DNA of 35,691 nt from an uncultured Oscillospiraceae bacterium (GCA_904420435.1 CAJFVK010000010.1:1-35691); one strand, 5' to 3'; numbered from the stretch's first letter, positions 7,083 to 15,575 are shown. A program made the numbers and translations. The notes: generated by a model not told the origin, from the sequence alone.

Positions 7083-7141
7083 AACGGACAGAGCAGGCGG
7101 CCCGGATTCCCCGAGTCGCCTGGGCGGACGGATTTCCCGGA

Positions 7142-7176
7142 GCGCCGGCGCAGCATCAGCTGCGCCGGTGCTTTTT
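7142..7176 (+). terminator. Intrinsic terminator of the symporter gene
   Basis: A 13-bp stem (GCGCCGGCGCAGC / GCTGCGCCGGTGC, one G-T pair) with an ATCA loop, followed by TTTTT. Confidence 0.88.
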
Positions 7177-7241
7177 CCGCCTGCGGAGCAGGGAGGCTTG
7201 GCAAAAATAGGGGGGAGATGGAAAAACTTTTCCCCAGGGAG

Positions 7242-7270
7242 TGGAAATTTTAACAATTTGGCGGTATACT
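7242..7270 (+). promoter_or_regulatory. Candidate promoter of the ymfF-ymfH-lgt operon
   Basis: TGGAAA, 17-bp spacer, TATACT, 40 bp before the first gene. A perfect 14-bp palindrome GGAAAA-AC-TTTTCC lies just upstream at 7220-7233. Confidence 0.5.
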
Positions 7271-7309
7271 ACCCTCAGCTGAAAAATGTTCCGATGAGAG
7301 GAGCCTGCC

Positions 7310-8581
7310 ATGAGCAAAACGCGTATTCCGCTGGGGGACAATGTGTATTTGACCTACGTCCCCGCGGTGAAGTTTAAGACGGATTTTCTCAGCGCCCAGT
7401 TCATCACACCCCTGCGCCGGGAAACGGCAGGGCTGAACGCCCTGCTGCCCGCTGTGCTGGAGCGGGGGTCCCGGCGCTATCCCGACATGGAGCGGCTCTC
7501 CGCGGCCCTGGACCTGCTCTACGGCGCCAATGTGGAGTACACAGTCCGGAAGCGGGGGGAGAACCAGCTGTGGGGCTTTGTGGCTACCTGCGTGGACGGG
7601 GCCTTCCTGCCGGAGGGACGGTCCCTGCTGGGGGAGCTGGCGGAGATCATGGGGGACCTGATCTGCCACCCGGCCATGGAGGACGGCCTGCTGCGGGGGG
7701 ACTACGTCCGCTCTGAGCGGAGCAACCTGCTGGACGCCATCCGCTCCGTCATCAACGACAAGGGGGCCTACGCCGGCCGCCGGCTGCTGGAGGAGATGTG
7801 CGCCGGGGAGCCCTATGGGCTGAGCCGCCTGGGGGACGAAACCTCCGTGGCGGCCATCACCCCGGAGAGCCTGACGGAGCACTACCGGCAGCAGATCGCC
7901 TCCGCCCGGCTGGAGCTGTTCTACTGCGGGCGGCAGAGCCTGGAGGAGGCCCAGGCCGCCTGCGGCCGGATCCTGCGGGATCTGCCCCGCGCGGGCGCCC
8001 AGGCGCCGGCGATGGTCCTGCCCCACCCGCCCCGGGGGGAGTGCCGTCTGGTGCGGGAGGCCATGGACGTGACCCAGGGGAAGCTGGGGGTAGGGTTCTC
8101 CGTGGAAACGGAGGACCGGGATGCGGCACTGGTCATGAACGCCATGTTCGGCGGCACCAGCAACTCCAAGCTCTTCCTGCATGTGCGGGAGAAGCTGTCC
8201 CTCTGCTACTACGCCAGCAGCAGCTACCACCGGTCCAAGAATATGATCACCGTGTCCTCGGGCATTGAGTTTCAAAACTACCAGAAGGCCCTGGACGAGA
8301 TCCTCCGCCAGCTGGACGCCATGGCCCGGGGGGACTGGGAGGAGTGGGAGCTGGAGGGTACCAGGAGCTGTATCGCCAACGGCCACCGTTCCCTGGCGGA
8401 CTCTGCTGGACGGCTGGAGGACTTCTACATGGGGCAGATCGCCACGGGCCAGGACCAGGAGCCGGAGAGCCTCCTGGAGGCGGCCCTCCAAGTGACGCCG
8501 GAGCGGATCATGGCCGCGGCCCGGTCCGTCCGGCCGGACACCATCTATTTCCTCACCGGAAAGGAGGACGCCCATGCGTGA
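7310..8581 (+). CDS. M16-family peptidase-like protein, YmfF type (catalytically degenerate)
   Basis: 423 residues with GAGAGGAG 6 bases upstream of the ATG. It has the two-lobed insulinase/M16 fold, recognisable in the C-terminal lobe (MNAMFGGTSNSKLFLHVREK, then LSLCYYASSSYH). The position that should hold the inverted zinc motif HxxEH reads LLPAVLERGS, so it cannot bind the catalytic zinc. It overlaps the next gene by 8 bases. The pairing of an inactive and an active M16 protein is the usual YmfF/YmfH arrangement of Firmicutes. Databases associate these names with EF-P 5-aminopentanol modification; that function is not evident from this sequence. Confidence 0.85.
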   Translation: MSKTRIPLGDNVYLTYVPAVKFKTDFLSAQFITPLRRETAGLNALLPAVLERGSRRYPDMERLSAALDLLYGANVEYTVRKRGENQLWGFVATCVDGAFLPEGRSLLGELAEIMGDLICHPAMEDGLLRGDYVRSERSNLLDAIRSVINDKGAYAGRRLLEEMCAGEPYGLSRLGDETSVAAITPESLTEHYRQQIASARLELFYCGRQSLEEAQAACGRILRDLPRAGAQAPAMVLPHPPRGECRLVREAMDVTQGKLGVGFSVETEDRDAALVMNAMFGGTSNSKLFLHVREKLSLCYYASSSYHRSKNMITVSSGIEFQNYQKALDEILRQLDAMARGDWEEWELEGTRSCIANGHRSLADSAGRLEDFYMGQIATGQDQEPESLLEAALQVTPERIMAAARSVRPDTIYFLTGKEDAHA

Positions 8582-9851
8582 ACAGGTCTACACCCGGATC
8601 GGGGAGACCGTCTGGCGGGATACCCTGCCAAACGGCCTGGAGATCCGGGTGATCAGCAAGCCCCACCACGTCCGCTCCTGCGCCTTTTTCGTCACCCGCT
8701 ACGGGGGGATGGATCTGCGCTTCCAGCTGGGCGGGCGCTGGGTGGACACCCCGGCGGGCATCGCCCACTATCTGGAGCACAAGATGTTCGATACGGAGGA
8801 CGGCAACGCCCTCCAGCGGCTGGCGAAGAACGGCGCCGAGCCCAACGCCTTTACCAGCAACGCCATCACCGCCTACTATTTCTACAGCACCGAGCACTTC
8901 TACGAGAACCTGCGGATCCTGCTGGAGTTTGTGTCCGTACCCTACTTCACGGCGGAGAGCGTGGAGAAGGAACAGGGGATCATCGGCCAGGAGATCCGGG
9001 GGGTGGAGGACACGCCGGACTGGCAGGCATACACCCGCCTGATGGGGTGCCTCTATGAGAAGAGCCCCGCCAGGGTTTCCGTGGCGGGCACGGTGGAGAG
9101 CATCCGCCAGATCACCGCGGACACCCTCTACACCTGCCACAGGGCCTTCTACACCCCCTCCAACATGGTGCTGTCCGTGGTGGGTAATGTGGACCCGGTC
9201 CGGATCTCCCAGATCGCCCGGGAGGTCCTGTCCCCGGAGCGGGGAGAGGCGATTCCACGGGACTACGGCGGAGAGGAGGGGCCCGCCCCGGTGCGCCGGG
9301 AGACGAGGCTGGCCATGGAGGTGTCCATGCCCCAGTTTTTGGCCGGCTACAAGTGCGACACGCCGCCGGAGGGGCCGGAGCAGCTCCGGCTGAGCGCCAT
9401 CGGCGACATGGCCTGCGACATCCTCTTCGGGGACAGCAGCCCCCTCTACCGGCGGCTCTACGAGGAGGGGTTGATCAACGGGACCTTCGGCGGCAACTTC
9501 GACATCCTGCCCGGCGCGGCCTACCTCTACGTGGGCGGCGACACGGAGGACCCCAGGGCGGTTCACCGGGCGGTGACGGAGGAGGCCGCCCGGCTGGCCC
9601 GGGAGGGGATCGACGAGGACTTCTACCAGCGCATCCGCCGCTCCGCCTACGGCCAGATGGTCCGCTCTCTGAACTCTTTTGACACCGCGGCTGTGGCGGC
9701 CGCCGAGGGCGTGTTCCACGGCTACGACTACTACGATTTCCCGGCGGTATTTGAAACCATCACCAAGGGGGATGTGGAGGACTTCCTCCGCCGGTATGTG
9801 ACGGAGGAGCGGACGGCGATTTCGCTGATTGATCCAAAGGAGGGACAGTAA
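8574..9851 (+). CDS. M16-family zinc peptidase, YmfH type
   Basis: 425 residues. The inverted zinc motif is intact: H65-Y-L-E68-H69, followed by K-M-F. The third ligand is probably a Glu in the EKEQGIIGQEIR block about 75 residues later. The C-terminal lobe includes GDMACDILFGDSSPLYRRLY. The start overlaps the end of the partner gene by 8 bases, which implies coupled translation and probably a heterodimer with one catalytic chain. No signal peptide is seen, so it should be cytoplasmic. lgt follows after 3 bases. Confidence 0.88.
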   Translation: MREQVYTRIGETVWRDTLPNGLEIRVISKPHHVRSCAFFVTRYGGMDLRFQLGGRWVDTPAGIAHYLEHKMFDTEDGNALQRLAKNGAEPNAFTSNAITAYYFYSTEHFYENLRILLEFVSVPYFTAESVEKEQGIIGQEIRGVEDTPDWQAYTRLMGCLYEKSPARVSVAGTVESIRQITADTLYTCHRAFYTPSNMVLSVVGNVDPVRISQIAREVLSPERGEAIPRDYGGEEGPAPVRRETRLAMEVSMPQFLAGYKCDTPPEGPEQLRLSAIGDMACDILFGDSSPLYRRLYEEGLINGTFGGNFDILPGAAYLYVGGDTEDPRAVHRAVTEEAARLAREGIDEDFYQRIRRSAYGQMVRSLNSFDTAAVAAAEGVFHGYDYYDFPAVFETITKGDVEDFLRRYVTEERTAISLIDPKEGQ

Positions 9852-9854
9852 GTC

Positions 9855-10886
9855 ATGCATGCGCTGCAAAATATGCCCATCAGCTTCCCGGGGCTCTTCG
9901 GGGACTGGTCCATCAACCCGGACCCCAAGCTCCTGGACATCGGAAACGGGGTCTACTGGTACGGCGTGCTGATCTCCCTGGGGGTGATCCTGGCGCTGCT
10001 GTTCTGCGCCAAGCAGGCGCCTAAGTACGGCATCAAGGAGGACACGATCTACGAGTTTGTCATCTGGGCGCTGCCCTTCAGCCTGATCGGCGCCCGGCTC
10101 TACTATGTGATCTTCTATCTGGACCTCTATCTGGACGGAAACGGCGCTCTGGACTGGGGGAAGGCCATCGCCATCTGGGACGGCGGCGCGGCCATCTACG
10201 GCGGCATCATCGCCGCGGTGATCGTGCTGGTGATCTTCGCCAAGGCAAAAAAGATCTCCATCGGCGCGCTGATGGACGTGGGCGCCATGGGGCTCTTCAT
10301 TGGCCAGGCCATCGGCCGGTGGGGAAACTTCTTCAACCGGGAGGCCTTCGGCGCGGAAACCACCCTCCCCTGGCGGATGCGCCTGTGGACCTCCGCCACG
10401 GAGTACATTGAGGTCCACCCCACCTTCCTCTACGAGAGCCTCTGGAATTTGCTGGGCTTTTTGATCCTGTGGCGGCTGGTGTCCAAGCTCCGCCGCTTCG
10501 ACGGGGAGAACGCCTGCTTCTACTTCGCCTGGTACGCCTTCGGCCGGTTCTGGATCGAGGGGCTGCGGACCGACAGCCTGTACCTCTTCGACTGGACCTG
10601 GTTCGGCCAGCCCATCCGGGTGTCCCAGCTGCTGTCCCTGGTTCTGTTCATCGTCGCGGTGACGGTGCTGATCGTTATGCGCCGGAAGCACCCCAGTCCG
10701 GAAAACCTGTTTGTCAACCGGCAGGCACGGGCAGCTGCCGCCGCCCGGGAGGCGGCGGACCTGGAGGAGCAGGAGCGCCTGGAAGAGGCGGAGATCTCCG
10801 GCACGGACCTGGACGCCATGGCGGGGACCTTCCAGCAGGAAGTCCAGGCCATTCAGGATGAGGAACGGGAGAAAAGGGGAGAGTAG
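9855..10886 (+). CDS. lgt: Prolipoprotein diacylglyceryl transferase with extended C-terminal tail
   Basis: 343 residues. It transfers diacylglycerol from phosphatidylglycerol to the lipobox Cys of prelipoproteins in the membrane. The family signature GRWGNFFNREAFG (residues 154-166) and about seven hydrophobic segments are present. AAAGGAGGG precedes the ATG. Typical Lgt proteins end soon after the last membrane segment. Here about 65 further residues follow (from about residue 278), rich in Ala, Glu and Arg, predicted helical and probably cytoplasmic. It is the last gene of the M16 operon. A 12-bp stem (10892-10903 with 10921-10932) and then a bidirectional terminator follow. Confidence 0.93.
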   Translation: MHALQNMPISFPGLFGDWSINPDPKLLDIGNGVYWYGVLISLGVILALLFCAKQAPKYGIKEDTIYEFVIWALPFSLIGARLYYVIFYLDLYLDGNGALDWGKAIAIWDGGAAIYGGIIAAVIVLVIFAKAKKISIGALMDVGAMGLFIGQAIGRWGNFFNREAFGAETTLPWRMRLWTSATEYIEVHPTFLYESLWNLLGFLILWRLVSKLRRFDGENACFYFAWYAFGRFWIEGLRTDSLYLFDWTWFGQPIRVSQLLSLVLFIVAVTVLIVMRRKHPSPENLFVNRQARAAAAAREAADLEEQERLEEAEISGTDLDAMAGTFQQEVQAIQDEEREKRGE

Positions 10887-10934
10887 TCCCGCTGCTGCCG
10901 GGGGAACACGGCCCAGACCACCCCGGCAGCAGAG

Positions 10935-10970
10935 AAAAAAGCGCCTGGACATTCGTCCAGGCGCTTTTCA
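10935..10970. terminator. Bidirectional terminator between lgt and the DUF5662 gene
   Basis: A perfect 10-bp stem GCGCCTGGAC/GTCCAGGCGC with an ATTC loop, flanked by AAAAAA on the left and TTTT on the right, so it can work on both convergent transcripts. Confidence 0.9.
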
Positions 10971-10979
10971 ACAGACGGC

Positions 10980-11516
10980 CTACCGCTTCCTGTGCAGGAT
11001 CTCCCGCCGGATGTAGGAAAAAACGGCCTCCTCCCCCTGGTCCCGCAGCATCAGGAGCAGCCGCTCCAGCAGAGCGGCGGTTTTGGGATGGATGAGATAA
11101 TGCTCCTTGGAGTGGGCATAATACTCCCACGGGGAGGCATCGGTGTAGCGCTCCTTCTGGTAGATGCGGCTGGCGGCGATCCGGTCGCAGAACATCTCCA
11201 CCACGTAGTTGACGGGCATCTCCATGCCTCCCATACGGAAGCCCTGCTCCGGGTCGTAGTCGATCCAGTACTCCAGGTGGTGCTTGTTGCGCCCCTTGTG
11301 GTGGAGCCAGGCAGAGGACCGGCCGGTTTCCTGCCGCTCCGCCTCGTTGGGGCTCCGGTTGCCCTGGAAGTATTTGGCCCCCACGCGGAACTCTGTGGGG
11401 GAGTACTTGGAGAGATCGTGGAGCAGCCCCTGCCGGTAGAGCCCCACCCGAAAGCAATATTTCCGCACCAGCCGCTTGTGGGCGGTGATGGTCTTCAGAT
11501 GCCCCCACCACTTCAT
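10980..11516 (-). CDS. DUF5662-family protein
   Basis: 178 residues; AGGAGG lies 8 bases before the ATG. It is rich in His and aromatic residues. Motifs include GLLHDLSKYSPTEF near residue 30 and SAWLHHKGRNKHHLEYW near residue 70, which resemble an HD-like metal-binding helical fold. Database members are named DUF5662, sometimes 'catalase', which I do not consider informative. It has no signal peptide or membrane segment and is monocistronic between a bidirectional terminator and its own promoter. Function unknown. Confidence 0.8.
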   Translation of the reverse strand: MKWWGHLKTITAHKRLVRKYCFRVGLYRQGLLHDLSKYSPTEFRVGAKYFQGNRSPNEAERQETGRSSAWLHHKGRNKHHLEYWIDYDPEQGFRMGGMEMPVNYVVEMFCDRIAASRIYQKERYTDASPWEYYAHSKEHYLIHPKTAALLERLLLMLRDQGEEAVFSYIRREILHRKR

Positions 11517-11550
11517 GAATGTCCGCCTCCTGCATCCGTTCCTGCTACAT

Positions 11551-11559
11551 ACTATAGCA
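11551..11559 (-). promoter_or_regulatory. Extended -10 promoter of the DUF5662 gene
   Basis: Minus strand TGC-TATAGT, an extended -10 element, with no recognisable -35. It is 35 bp upstream of the start codon. Confidence 0.5.
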
Positions 11560-11600
11560 CGAAATGGGGCGGTTGGCTACAGGAACGGAAAAATTTCATA

Positions 11601-11624
11601 ATACATAGACAGTGACCTATGTAT
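11601..11624. promoter_or_regulatory. ATACATAG-N8-CTATGTAT dyad upstream of the RpiR gene
   Basis: Perfect 8-bp arms with an 8-bp centre, 32 bp upstream of the -35 of the RpiR-family gene. RpiR regulators bind inverted repeats near their targets, so this may be its operator. TTTTTT follows 6 bases later, but the stem is AT-rich, so a terminator is less likely. Confidence 0.4.
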
Positions 11625-11656
11625 ATAAAATTTTTTATCCATTTCAAAAGAAGCAC

Positions 11657-11685
11657 TTGCCAAATGAAGAAATGTATTATATGAT
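11657..11685 (+). promoter_or_regulatory. Sigma-A promoter of the RpiR gene
   Basis: TTGCCA, 17-bp spacer, TATGAT, 44 bp before the start codon. Confidence 0.75.
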
Positions 11686-11729
11686 AAGACACAATGGTGA
11701 CAAATTTATCCATGCAGGAGGTGGTTAAG

Positions 11730-12590
11730 ATGGAACGGAGCATAATTGACGTTATGCTGCAGCAGTACGATTCCTTTACCACGGCTGAAAAAAAGATTGT
11801 GGACTACGTCACAACCCACCAGAAGGAGAGCCAGTATATCAGCATAACGGAGCTCAGCGCCGCCTGTAATGTAGCCATTTCCACGGTTTCCGTATTCTGC
11901 CGGAAGCTGCGGCTGTCCGGCTTCAACGATTTCAAGATCGAGCTGGCCCGGGCGGATCTTATGGTGTCCCCGGGCCGTTCAGCGGGCGAGGAGGACGCGG
12001 AGATCCGTCCCGGCGACACCACCAGTGAGATGGTCCGCAAAGTCCTCGCCAACAGCAGGGGTTCCCTGCGGCGGACGGCTCAGATGCTGGATGAAACGGC
12101 GGTGGACCAGGCGGCGGCCTGGATGCAGGCCGCCGGGCAGGTGGTTTTTGCCGGCGTGGGAAACGGGGGGCAGGCTGCCCGGACCGCCGCCCTGGCCTAT
12201 GGGCTGCTTTCGCCCAAGGGCAAGGCGGCCGACGAGCCCACCGCCATCTCCATCGCGCTGGCCGGCCTGAGCGAGGGGGATGTGGTGATCTACCTGGAGG
12301 ACGGCGGCGCGGACGATGTGCGCCGGGCGGAAAAGCTGGCCAAGGGAGCGCTCGCACGCTTTGTGCTGATCACTAGCCACGCCTATTCCCCCGCTGCGGA
12401 GGAGGCGGACGCGCTGCTGGTCTGCGGCGCGGAGGAGCCGGGAGGCCGCAGTCTGCTGGGTCAGCAGATGACCCGGTTGCTGCTGCTGGAGGTGCTGCTT
12501 AAGCGGTACGCCATGTTGGCTCCGGAGGCGTGCTCCCAGTACGGCGACAGGGTGACGAAGGCCCTGGACCAGGAGAAGATCTCTCTATAA
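11730..12590 (+). CDS. MurR/RpiR-family transcriptional regulator
   Basis: 286 residues; AGGAGGTGG 7 bases upstream selects this ATG over an earlier in-frame one. The N-terminal HTH_6 domain spans about residues 1-75 (FTTAEKKIVDYV, then ITELSAACNVAISTVSVFCRKL). A SIS domain follows from about residue 120 to 260 (VVFAGVGNGGQAARTAALAYG), normally a phosphosugar sensor. No sugar operon is adjacent apart from the distant malQ, so the target is unclear. It is monocistronic with its own promoter and a terminator. Confidence 0.88.
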   Translation: MERSIIDVMLQQYDSFTTAEKKIVDYVTTHQKESQYISITELSAACNVAISTVSVFCRKLRLSGFNDFKIELARADLMVSPGRSAGEEDAEIRPGDTTSEMVRKVLANSRGSLRRTAQMLDETAVDQAAAWMQAAGQVVFAGVGNGGQAARTAALAYGLLSPKGKAADEPTAISIALAGLSEGDVVIYLEDGGADDVRRAEKLAKGALARFVLITSHAYSPAAEEADALLVCGAEEPGGRSLLGQQMTRLLLLEVLLKRYAMLAPEACSQYGDRVTKALDQEKISL

Positions 12591-12606
12591 TAAAAAATAT
12601 TGCAAA

Positions 12607-12644
12607 AAGCGGAAGCCGGCGGGAATCCCCGCCGGCTTCCGTTT
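12607..12644. terminator. Terminator after the RpiR gene
   Basis: A 13-bp perfect stem (GGAAGCCGGCGGG / CCCGCCGGCTTCC), extended by flanking pairs. The plus-strand tail is GTTTGCTT; the minus-strand tail is CTTTTTG, so it may act in both directions. Confidence 0.82.
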
Positions 12645-12733
12645 GCTTAAAATGCCTTTACAGGAAAAGAGTACCGGCGTGTAAAGGGGAGCTTGAGGGA
12701 GCGGACGCGGCGCTCCGGTGGCGCCGGGCAGCG

Positions 12734-12776
12734 AAACAGCCGGAGAGGAGCCGTCTTGCGGACGCCTCTCCGGCTG
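12734..12776 (-). terminator. Terminator of htpG
   Basis: A perfect 12-bp stem (CAGCCGGAGAGG / CCTCTCCGGCTG) with a 16-nt loop, followed on the minus strand by GTTTCG. A smaller AAAACCG-CGG-CGGTTTT hairpin lies between it and the stop codon. Confidence 0.6.
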
Positions 12777-12791
12777 AAAACCGCCGCGGTT

Positions 12792-14705
12792 TTACTTCAT
12801 CAGGCTGCACACCAGGTCCGTGTAGGCGGCGGGGTCCTCCAGGGGCAGATCCGCGATCAGCAGGGCCTGGCAGTACAGCAGCTCCGCGTACTTCTTCGCC
12901 AGTTCCCTGTCGCTCTCCACCGCCCGCTTCAGCGCGGCGAAGGCCTCGCTGTCGGCGTTGAGCTCCAGCACCCGCCGGGCGGACATGCCGGCCATGGACT
13001 CGCCGGTGCGCTTGAAATATTTCTCCATTTCCAGGGAGAGAGGCCCATCGGCGGTCATGCACACGGGGTGGCTCTTGAGGATCCGGGAGATCCGGGCGTC
13101 GGCGATCCGGTCCCCCAGGGTCTCCTTCAGGAAGTCCAGCACCGCCTTGTTCTCCTCGCTCTTCTCTTCGGCGGCCTTCTTCTCCTCCTCCGACTCGGGC
13201 AGGGCGTCCTCGTCGTTGATGCTCTTGAGCTCCTTGCCGCCGAATTCCCGGATGGTCTGCATGCAGAACTCGTCCACATCCTCGGTGAGGTAGAGGATCT
13301 CGTAGCCCTTCTCCAGGATGCGCTCCGCCTGGGGCAGCTTGCTCAGGCGGCCGGCGTCCTCGCCGGCGGCGTAGTAGAGGAAGGGCTGGTCCTCCTTCAT
13401 CCGCTCCTGATACTGGGCGAGGCTCGTGAGCTTGTCGCTGTGGGAGGAGGGGAACATCAGCAGATCCAGCAGCATGTCCTTGTGGACGCCGTAGTCGCTG
13501 ACCACGCCGTACTTCAGCTGCCGGCCAAAGGCCTTCCAGAAGGTTTCATATTTCTCCGGCTCGTCCTTCTGCAGGCGGACCAGCTCGACCTTGATTTTTT
13601 TCTCCAGGTTTGTGGAGATGACCTTCAGCTGCCGGGTGTGCTGGAGCAGCTCCCGGGAGATGTTCAGGGACACGTCCGGCGTGTCCACCACGCCCTTGAC
13701 GAAGCGGAAGTGCTCCGGCAGCAGGTCCGGGCACTTGTCCATGATGAGGACGCCGCTGGAGTAGAGCTGGAGCCCCTTCTCGTACTCCCGGGTATAGAAG
13801 TCGTAGGGGGTCCGACCGGGGATGAAGAGCAGGGCCTTGTAGCTGACCGTGCCCTCCGCGTCCACGGTGATGGTGGCCAGGGGGGCCTCAAAGTCGCCGA
13901 ACTTGTCCTCGTAGAACCGGTCGTACTCCTCTTGGGTCACGTCCTTCCGGGGGCGCTGCCACAGGGGCACCATGGAGTTGAGGACCGTGTCCTCCGTATA
14001 GCTCTCCCACTCGCTCTTGTAGTCCTCCGGGGCGTCGGCGGGCTTTTCCTTCATCCGCTCCCGGGTCATCTCCATGTGGATGGGGTAGCGGATGTAGTCG
14101 CTGTACTTCTTCACCAGGCGCTCGATGCGGTTCTGGTCCAGATACTGGCTGTACTGCTCCTCCTCGCCGTCGGGCTTGATGTGGAGGATGATGTCCGTGC
14201 CGGCGGCGGCGCGCTCACAGGGCTCGATGGTGTATCCGTCGGCGCCGGAGGACTGCCAGCGGCAGGCGCCGTCGGCGCCATAGGCCCGGGAGATGACGGT
14301 CACCTGGTCGGCCACCATGAAGGCGGAGTAGAAGCCCACGCCGAACTGGCCGATGATGTCCGTGTCGCCGCCGCCCTCCTCCTTGGCCATCTGCTCCTTG
14401 AACTGGAGAGAGCCGCTGCGGGCGATGACGCCCAGGTTGTTCTCCAGCTCCTCCGCCGTCATGCCGATGCCGTTGTCGCTGACGGTCAGGGTCCGCGCGT
14501 CCTTGTCAATGGCAAGGTCGATCCGGAAATCCCCCCGGTTCAGGCCCACGCCGTCGTCGGTGAGGGCCTTATAAGCCAGCTTGTCCAGGGCGTCGGACGC
14601 GTTGGAAATCAGCTCCCGGAGGAAAATTTCCTTGTGGGTGTAAATAGAATTGATCATCAGGTCCAAAATCCGCTTGGACTCGGTTTTGAACTGCTTTTTT
14701 GCCAT
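12792..14705 (-). CDS. htpG: Molecular chaperone HtpG (Hsp90 family)
   Basis: 637 residues, full length; AGGAGG 8 bases before the ATG. The GHKL ATPase domain is at the N-terminus, with ELISNASDALDKL (Mg/ATP-binding Asn), DNGIGM, GVIARSGS and GQFGVGFYSAFMV. The middle domain has the catalytic-loop block NISRELLQHTRQLK. A charged Glu/Lys stretch near residues 490-505 precedes the C-terminal dimerisation domain. It is an ATP-dependent cytoplasmic chaperone. The gene is monocistronic. Its promoter is followed directly by a perfect CIRCE element, so HrcA repression with heat induction is expected. Confidence 0.96.
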   Translation of the reverse strand: MAKKQFKTESKRILDLMINSIYTHKEIFLRELISNASDALDKLAYKALTDDGVGLNRGDFRIDLAIDKDARTLTVSDNGIGMTAEELENNLGVIARSGSLQFKEQMAKEEGGGDTDIIGQFGVGFYSAFMVADQVTVISRAYGADGACRWQSSGADGYTIEPCERAAAGTDIILHIKPDGEEEQYSQYLDQNRIERLVKKYSDYIRYPIHMEMTRERMKEKPADAPEDYKSEWESYTEDTVLNSMVPLWQRPRKDVTQEEYDRFYEDKFGDFEAPLATITVDAEGTVSYKALLFIPGRTPYDFYTREYEKGLQLYSSGVLIMDKCPDLLPEHFRFVKGVVDTPDVSLNISRELLQHTRQLKVISTNLEKKIKVELVRLQKDEPEKYETFWKAFGRQLKYGVVSDYGVHKDMLLDLLMFPSSHSDKLTSLAQYQERMKEDQPFLYYAAGEDAGRLSKLPQAERILEKGYEILYLTEDVDEFCMQTIREFGGKELKSINDEDALPESEEEKKAAEEKSEENKAVLDFLKETLGDRIADARISRILKSHPVCMTADGPLSLEMEKYFKRTGESMAGMSARRVLELNADSEAFAALKRAVESDRELAKKYAELLYCQALLIADLPLEDPAAYTDLVCSLMK

Positions 14706-14745
14706 AGAGAGGCCTCCTGTATGTGAAGTTTTTTATAAACGGAAA

Positions 14746-14772
14746 TTAGCACTCTTCAATTTTGAGTGCTAA
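14746..14772 (-). promoter_or_regulatory. CIRCE element (HrcA operator) of htpG
   Basis: A perfect TTAGCACTC-N9-GAGTGCTAA, identical to the consensus, located at the transcription start just downstream of the -10 box and 40 bp before the htpG start codon. Confidence 0.96.
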
Positions 14773-14775
14773 TCT

Positions 14776-14804
14776 ATCATAGCGCGATTTCCGGGGAATT
14801 GCAA
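14776..14804 (-). promoter_or_regulatory. Sigma-A promoter of htpG
   Basis: Minus strand TTGCAA, 17-bp spacer, TATGAT, with the CIRCE element immediately downstream. Confidence 0.85.
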
Positions 14805-14833
14805 GGGCGTTCATAAAAATGTTACAAATGGAG

Positions 14834-14863
14834 AAAAAAGGAACCGCCCTCCAGGGCGGCTCC
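14834..14863 (-). terminator. Intrinsic terminator of the TVP38/TMEM64 gene
   Basis: On the minus strand a 10-bp stem (GGAGCCGCCC / GGGCGGTTCC, one G-T pair) with a TGGA loop, followed by TTTTTT. Confidence 0.88.
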
Positions 14864-14867
14864 CAGG

Positions 14868-15575
14868 CTATTCCTTTGAGTGGTCCTTCCGCCGGCTCAG
14901 GCGGTTGTAGATCAGAAGGCCCAGGCCGCTGATGGCCAGGGTGCCGGCGAAGACCAGAATGGCGAAGAGGTAGTTCTCCTCGCCGATGGCGTTCCCGCCC
15001 ACGGTGGAGGTGACCACGGAGGGGATCCGGGCCACGGTGGCGATCAGGAGCCAGCGCCCCAGGGGGATATCCGTCAGGCCGGCGAAGTAGGAGAGCAGGT
15101 CCTTTGGCGTGCCGGGGATGAAGAGGATCAGAAAGATCAGGATATCCCGCTTCCGGCTCTGGTGGAGGAAGCGGAGGGACTGGATCTTTTCCCGGGAAAA
15201 GAACACCTCCACCAACATGGTGCCAAACTTGCGGACCAGCAGGAACACCAGGGCGCTGCCGATGGCGATGGCGATCAGGCACAGGAGGGTGCCCTTCCAG
15301 AAGCCGAAGGCGTAGCCGGCACCGATCTCCAGCGGCTCACCGGGGATAATGGCCACCACAACCTGCACCACCATCATCCCAACAAAAGCCAGACCGCCCC
15401 AGAGCCCGTGGCTGTCCACCCACTGGCGGAACCGGTCGGGCTGGTCTACAAACCGGAGCATGGGGCGGCCCACAAACCAGGCCACCACAGCGGAGAGCAA
15501 AATGAAAATAACGATGGAGCCAATGGCCAGCCACCGCTTGCGCCGGTCCTCCGGCGGAAGAGATGAACGCTTCAC
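14868..15575 (-). CDS. TVP38/TMEM64-family (VTT domain) membrane protein
   Basis: 235 residues from a GTG start (reads MKRSSLPPEDRRK). This start is chosen because GAGG lies 9 bases upstream and the predicted transcription start is only about 25 nt before it. A longer in-frame GTG at 15659 lies upstream of the promoter and has no ribosome site. About six membrane segments are visible. The VTT-type motif is seen in VVAIIPGEPLEIGAGYAFG and in FIPGTPKDLLSYFAGLT (the family F/Y-x-P-G-x-P motif). Some members of the DedA/VTT superfamily are lipid scramblases or transporters; this one's substrate is unknown. Confidence 0.87.
   Translation of the reverse strand: MKRSSLPPEDRRKRWLAIGSIVIFILLSAVVAWFVGRPMLRFVDQPDRFRQWVDSHGLWGGLAFVGMMVVQVVVAIIPGEPLEIGAGYAFGFWKGTLLCLIAIAIGSALVFLLVRKFGTMLVEVFFSREKIQSLRFLHQSRKRDILIFLILFIPGTPKDLLSYFAGLTDIPLGRWLLIATVARIPSVVTSTVGGNAIGEENYLFAILVFAGTLAISGLGLLIYNRLSRRKDHSKE

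Noticed and set aside
12693-14726. Very long open frame on the plus strand opposite htpG
   Set aside because: It is the antisense shadow of a GC-rich gene. htpG has all family motifs, a ribosome site and a CIRCE promoter.
14746-14772. htpG upstream stem as a terminator or RNA thermometer
   Set aside because: The sequence is an exact CIRCE consensus at the start site, which is the simpler explanation.
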